Shown piece after piece: positions 61,540-64,000 of a DNA stretch of 64,000 nucleotides. How positions within the stretch are numbered: the stretch's first letter is position 1; every line of letters begins with the position of its first letter. The DNA lies in the NCBI GenBank assembly GCA_964548025.1, contig CAZJRI010000003.1, forward strand, positions 23,355 through 87,354. The letters are read 5' to 3'. This DNA comes from JAHRVQ01 sp964548025. GTDB taxonomy: Bacteria; Pseudomonadota; Gammaproteobacteria; Pseudomonadales; Azotimanducaceae. The notes beneath the pieces were generated by a model that saw nothing but the letters and a program-made list of their open reading frames with translations, had not been told where the DNA came from and searched no databases. The position numbers and the translations under genes were made by a program.

Positions 61540-62616
61540 TCACTCGAACAAGGCTACCTTGTGTTGTTCGGTGTAATCATCGATACCGGTTTCCTTCCTC
61601 ATCTCTACTGTTTTACCTACTGTCGTATCATCTAGCGGCAAGCCGGTTGCATTGGCTATCTTGGTGATACCATTAAATGCAGAAGCAACACCGATGGCAT
61701 CAGCAAGTGCCTGTGCACCAATAACAGGTTCAACCAGATCGCGAATCCGGGCTAACTCCTGCCTGTCTCCTTTAAAAACAGCCTCGGATACCGCTAATAA
61801 TTCTGACTCATGTTTTACACCGACTTCACCTTTGGCACCTGTGACGACATTGAGATCCAGGATCCGATCAGCTCTCTTACCGCTTTCACGAAGCAGCATG
61901 GTGTGTGAGGAAGTTCAGTAGAAACAATCATTATAGGAAGATACTCTGGCTGCTATGAGTTCAACCTGGGTCCGATCAATGTCGAAACTCAGATCGGTCA
62001 AATTGTAGTGACACCGCATGACACCAAAAAACTGCTCAATCGCCAGTGGAACCAGCCCCATGGCACGCGCAATATTTGGCGCAGCAGGAAGTCCGGCAAC
62101 GTCGCCACCTGGAGGCACATCAAGCAAGGGAACCCATGCGCCATCTTCAACAACGCCCGGATTCTTCTTACGTATTGGTTCTCTGTCTTCTATCTTGCTT
62201 TTTTCAGCCGCTTTCAGTTCATCACCAATTCCTGTTGCGTACGTATCGAGAATGACTGATGTGGCAACCAGACCAACTAGCTCAATATAAGTCTCTTCTG
62301 ACAGTCCTTCCGAAATAACGGTATCAAACCAGCGTTTTGTTAATCGCCCGGAGTCGGTCTTGATCCTGTGAATGACCTCGACAAAATTCTCTGGCAGTTC
62401 ACCCAGAGAATCGTGTTCACCTTCAACTGCATAGGGGGACAGCGCTTGTTTTCTTTCAGCACACAGTTTACAACTCGCTGCGTTCCGCACTTCCTGCAGC
62501 ACCGCAAATCGCTCATTCGCCTTCAGCCAGGTGCCGGTTTCAATGAATATATTCATTCCTGCCTGGTGACAGGTTTCCACTTCTTCTCTAATGGGTAACG
62601 ATTGTTGTCCGTACAT
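61540..62616 (-). CDS. Selenoprotein: two-domain AhpD-like protein with CKLC and C-F-Y-U motifs (UGA = Sec234)
   Basis: The frame runs from ATG at 62616 to 61540 across one TGA at 61917-61915. Flanks read SSYNDCFY-U234-TSSHTMLLR, the same as in the paralogue at 7732-8730. A normal AhpD cysteine is replaced by Sec, with the partner C231 and H238 in place. Unlike the paralogue, the N-terminal half keeps a normal CxxC (C49-K-L-C52), so this is a two-domain protein of 358 residues. AAGGAG precedes the ATG and a hairpin follows the UGA. It is probably a selenol-based peroxidase or disulfide oxidoreductase; partner unknown. Confidence 0.92.
61878..61898 (-). promoter_or_regulatory. Putative SECIS hairpin in AhpD-like selenoprotein 2
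   Basis: On the minus strand TGCTGCTT (nt 17-24 after the UGA) pairs with AAGCGGTA (nt 30-37), using two G-U pairs, around the five-base loop CGTGA. The loop lies 25-29 nt after the UGA and has the same position and core as the loop in the paralogue at 8053-8088. Confidence 0.75.
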
Positions 62617-62693
62617 GGACGCTCCTTTTGAACTTTCTTACCGGCCACACCTTGAAGCCGACTGCACCAATGTATGATTTTTATGTACCCTAT

Positions 62694-62732
62694 TTAGATA
62701 CAAAAGTTAGATACAAAAGTTAGATACAAATA
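62694..62732. repeat. Three 13-bp tandem repeats upstream of the Sec-AhpD gene
   Basis: TTAGATACAAAAG occurs at 62694-62706 and 62707-62719, followed by TTAGATACAAATA at 62720-62732. They lie about 80-115 bp upstream of the selenoprotein start at 62616, in its promoter region. Possible iteron-like or phase-variable region; role not known. Confidence 0.85.
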
Positions 62733-62865
62733 GTGCCACTATTCTGCTGCGTATTTCCACCCCCGGGGTGAACGCATTGGATTTCACCGCTATTACGTTG
62801 TTATCCGATCCCATGGGAGAATATATGTCATATGACATCGGATTTGGGCAGTTGCAGGCTGTCAC

Positions 62866-63321
62866 CTATGCAGTCCCGGCTGGGAAGGGAATCACCATCC
62901 CGCTCATATCCCCCTTACCTTCATCGTTATACAACACGTGATAGTCGCGACTGGCAATCAGCCACTTGTTATTTTCCTTGACGTATCCGTCTTTATACGA
63001 GGCGATATTGAACATGCCGTTTGCCTGGCCCTTAAACCTCAAATGCTCGCACAGATACCAGCGTCCCGAGGCCTTATTTCCATCAACTTCAATCGTCCCC
63101 TGATAGAGAAGCTGAACAACAAAATCTGTGCTACTCAATGCATTATCAAAAAACCCAAGAGCTTCTTCCTTACCTTTGAATGTACCAGCCCCAGGCAGGG
63201 ACCAATGACAATCTTCGGTCCAGGTGGATGCCCATAGCTCCCTGTCATTTCTGTTAACACCATCTGAATAAGCCGCTACCAGGTGTCTGATTGCCAACTC
63301 ATCCTCTACCGGGTTGGACAT
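62866..63321 (-). CDS. NTF2-like (SnoaL) family protein
   Basis: The ATG at 63321, with AAGGAG upstream, gives 151 residues. The cone-shaped fold shows DELAIRHLVAAYSDGVNRNDRELWASTWTEDCHWSLPGAGTFKGKEE and the C-terminal NNKWLIASRDYHVLY, as in SnoaL-like proteins that act as small isomerases, cyclases or ligand-binding proteins. An upstream start at 63417 would add residues that overlap the next gene. Function unknown; neighbouring ABM-domain gene is a likely partner. Confidence 0.85.
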   Translation of the reverse strand: MSNPVEDELAIRHLVAAYSDGVNRNDRELWASTWTEDCHWSLPGAGTFKGKEEALGFFDNALSSTDFVVQLLYQGTIEVDGNKASGRWYLCEHLRFKGQANGMFNIASYKDGYVKENNKWLIASRDYHVLYNDEGKGDMSGMVIPFPAGTA

Positions 63322-63349
63322 ATTGATTCTCCTTATTGTTATTAATTTG

Positions 63350-63697
63350 CTATCTGGCAGTAAAGAAATCCGCCCTCGGGGTACCGGTATCATCGTAAAC
63401 CGGTTCAGCCAGCGCAATCTCGTACTTCAATACATCCGCACCCCGAAAACCGAAATCTGCAAACAGATCTCTCATATCCGTATACCAGTGATTGTTAAAA
63501 TGATGATTGAGCGACTCTTCATCCGACCATCGTTCAAAAACACGAATTCGACCTGCCGTCATTGGATCAGGACACCAGTCGTAATCAAGGCAGCCTTCCT
63601 GGGTCAGGGCTCCAACAATCAACGGTTTCGCGGCTTTTATGGCCGCTTCAATCTGACTGGGATCGATATCAATCGTTCCCGAGATGATTATTTTCAT
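63350..63697 (-). CDS. Antibiotic-biosynthesis-monooxygenase (ABM) domain protein
   Basis: The ATG at 63697 (GGAGG upstream) gives 115 residues. The ferredoxin-like ABM domain opens MKIIISGTIDIDP and includes GCLDYDWCPDP, RIRVFERWSDEESLNHHFNN. Members are quinol monooxygenases or haem-degrading enzymes, but many are uncharacterised. It lies 28 bp upstream of the NTF2-like gene and both may be one operon. A repeat element lies some 200 bp upstream. Confidence 0.85.
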   Translation of the reverse strand: MKIIISGTIDIDPSQIEAAIKAAKPLIVGALTQEGCLDYDWCPDPMTAGRIRVFERWSDEESLNHHFNNHWYTDMRDLFADFGFRGADVLKYEIALAEPVYDDTGTPRADFFTAR

Positions 63698-63894
63698 TGA
63701 TCCTCCGACTCTCAACGAATATCGAGTAGAGCATAGAAAATCCGGACTGTCATGTACCCTCATATCACTCATTGAACGCCTGTCCATTATTCAATACTTC
63801 GGAGAGATTCATAAATAAAAACTGGATGACCGACGAGGATCTGCCAGTACGTTGTATAACTAGAAACCAGTCAAGGCTGGCATAGTGATTACTT

Positions 63895-63948
63895 GAATCT
63901 TGTCGAGTCGAAAGCCGCATTGGGTAGATAGGTAGCTTATTTCCTGAG
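63895..63948. repeat. Diverged repeat element, copy B
   Basis: Second copy of the element at 56369-56421 (CTTGTCGAGT ... AGATAGG ... TCCTGAGCACG), lying in the same orientation and about 200 bp upstream of the minus-strand ABM gene. No coding gene was recognised in 63698-64000. Confidence 0.6.
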
Positions 63949-64000
63949 CACGCCTGTGGTCGCAATGGCGACTCCCTTCGCTTACTCAGGAGCCTGTAGT

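Noticed and set aside
61533..61544. Perfect 12-bp palindrome AGTGACGTCACT
   Set aside because: It covers the stop codon of the Sec-AhpD gene; without further copies it is probably chance.
62694..62732. CRISPR-like array
   Set aside because: Repeats are 13 bp and directly adjacent with no spacers; there are no cas genes.

Overview
The window looks like a chromosomal segment of a free-living aerobic gammaproteobacterium, probably marine, from a draft or metagenome-derived assembly. The evidence is a run of 10 N inside one gene, a single-base frameshift in a transporter, and a gene mix of crotonases, thiolases, acyl-CoA ligase and dehydrogenase, PQQ dehydrogenase, sulfatase, MMPL and RND exporters and a SoxC-type molybdoenzyme. 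I did not recognise a species. No rRNA, tRNA, CRISPR array, integrase or insertion sequence was found.

The main discovery is a set of four genes that ordinary ORF calling breaks or misses because an in-frame UGA is very likely read as selenocysteine (Sec). They are: (1) 8730-7732 (-), an AhpD/carboxymuconolactone-decarboxylase-like protein with a C-F-Y-U active site; (2) 15701-16141 (+), a PrxQ/BCP-type peroxiredoxin with T-P-G-U; (3) 23400-22738 (-), an iodothyronine-deiodinase-like protein with S-Y-T-U-P-P-F; (4) 62616-61540 (-), a second AhpD-like protein with C-F-Y-U. In each, the frame and family homology continue past the UGA, a Shine-Dalgarno sequence precedes the start, and a hairpin resembling a bacterial SECIS lies about 10-40 nt after the UGA. 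The Sec machinery (selA, selB, selC, selD) is not in the window.

Layout. 1-5.8 kb: LPS-kinase-like protein, methyltransferase, phytanoyl-CoA dioxygenase-like enzyme and a frameshifted MMPL exporter. 5.9-7.7 kb: a SoxC-like molybdoenzyme with a single-haem cytochrome c. 7.7-10.4 kb (-): an operon of a Cys-less SCP-x/Ltp2-like thiolase, a DUF35 OB-fold partner and Sec-AhpD 1. 10.7-22.6 kb: crotonase, 7TM-DISM sensor, M20 amidohydrolase, NIPSNAP, Sec-peroxiredoxin, gamma-glutamyltransferase-like protein, YtoQ, acyl-CoA ligase, thiolase and a lipoprotein. 22.7-33 kb: Sec-deiodinase homologue, crotonases, PQQ dehydrogenase, ArsR/SRPBCC pair, DUF2087, Ser/Thr kinase, sulfatase and aldo/keto reductase. 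33-42.8 kb: pilin-like operon, acyl-CoA dehydrogenase, NUDIX, M20, MAPEG, amidase, MBL-fold hydrolase, SDR and crotonase. 43-50 kb: ADP-ribosylglycohydrolase fusion, then MarR divergent from an RND efflux pair. 50-64 kb: DUF899, homocysteine S-methyltransferase, PabB-PabC fusion, M20 peptidase, LLM flavin oxidoreductase, SMP-30 protein, glycosyltransferase with MMPL exporter, Sec-AhpD 2, and NTF2-like and ABM-domain proteins.

The gene set suggests catabolism of lipids, terpenoids or sterol-like acids through CoA thioesters, with several thiol- or selenol-based redox proteins. Several intergenic regions carry 13-14 nt tandem repeats in three or four copies, and a diverged element of about 54 bp occurs twice.
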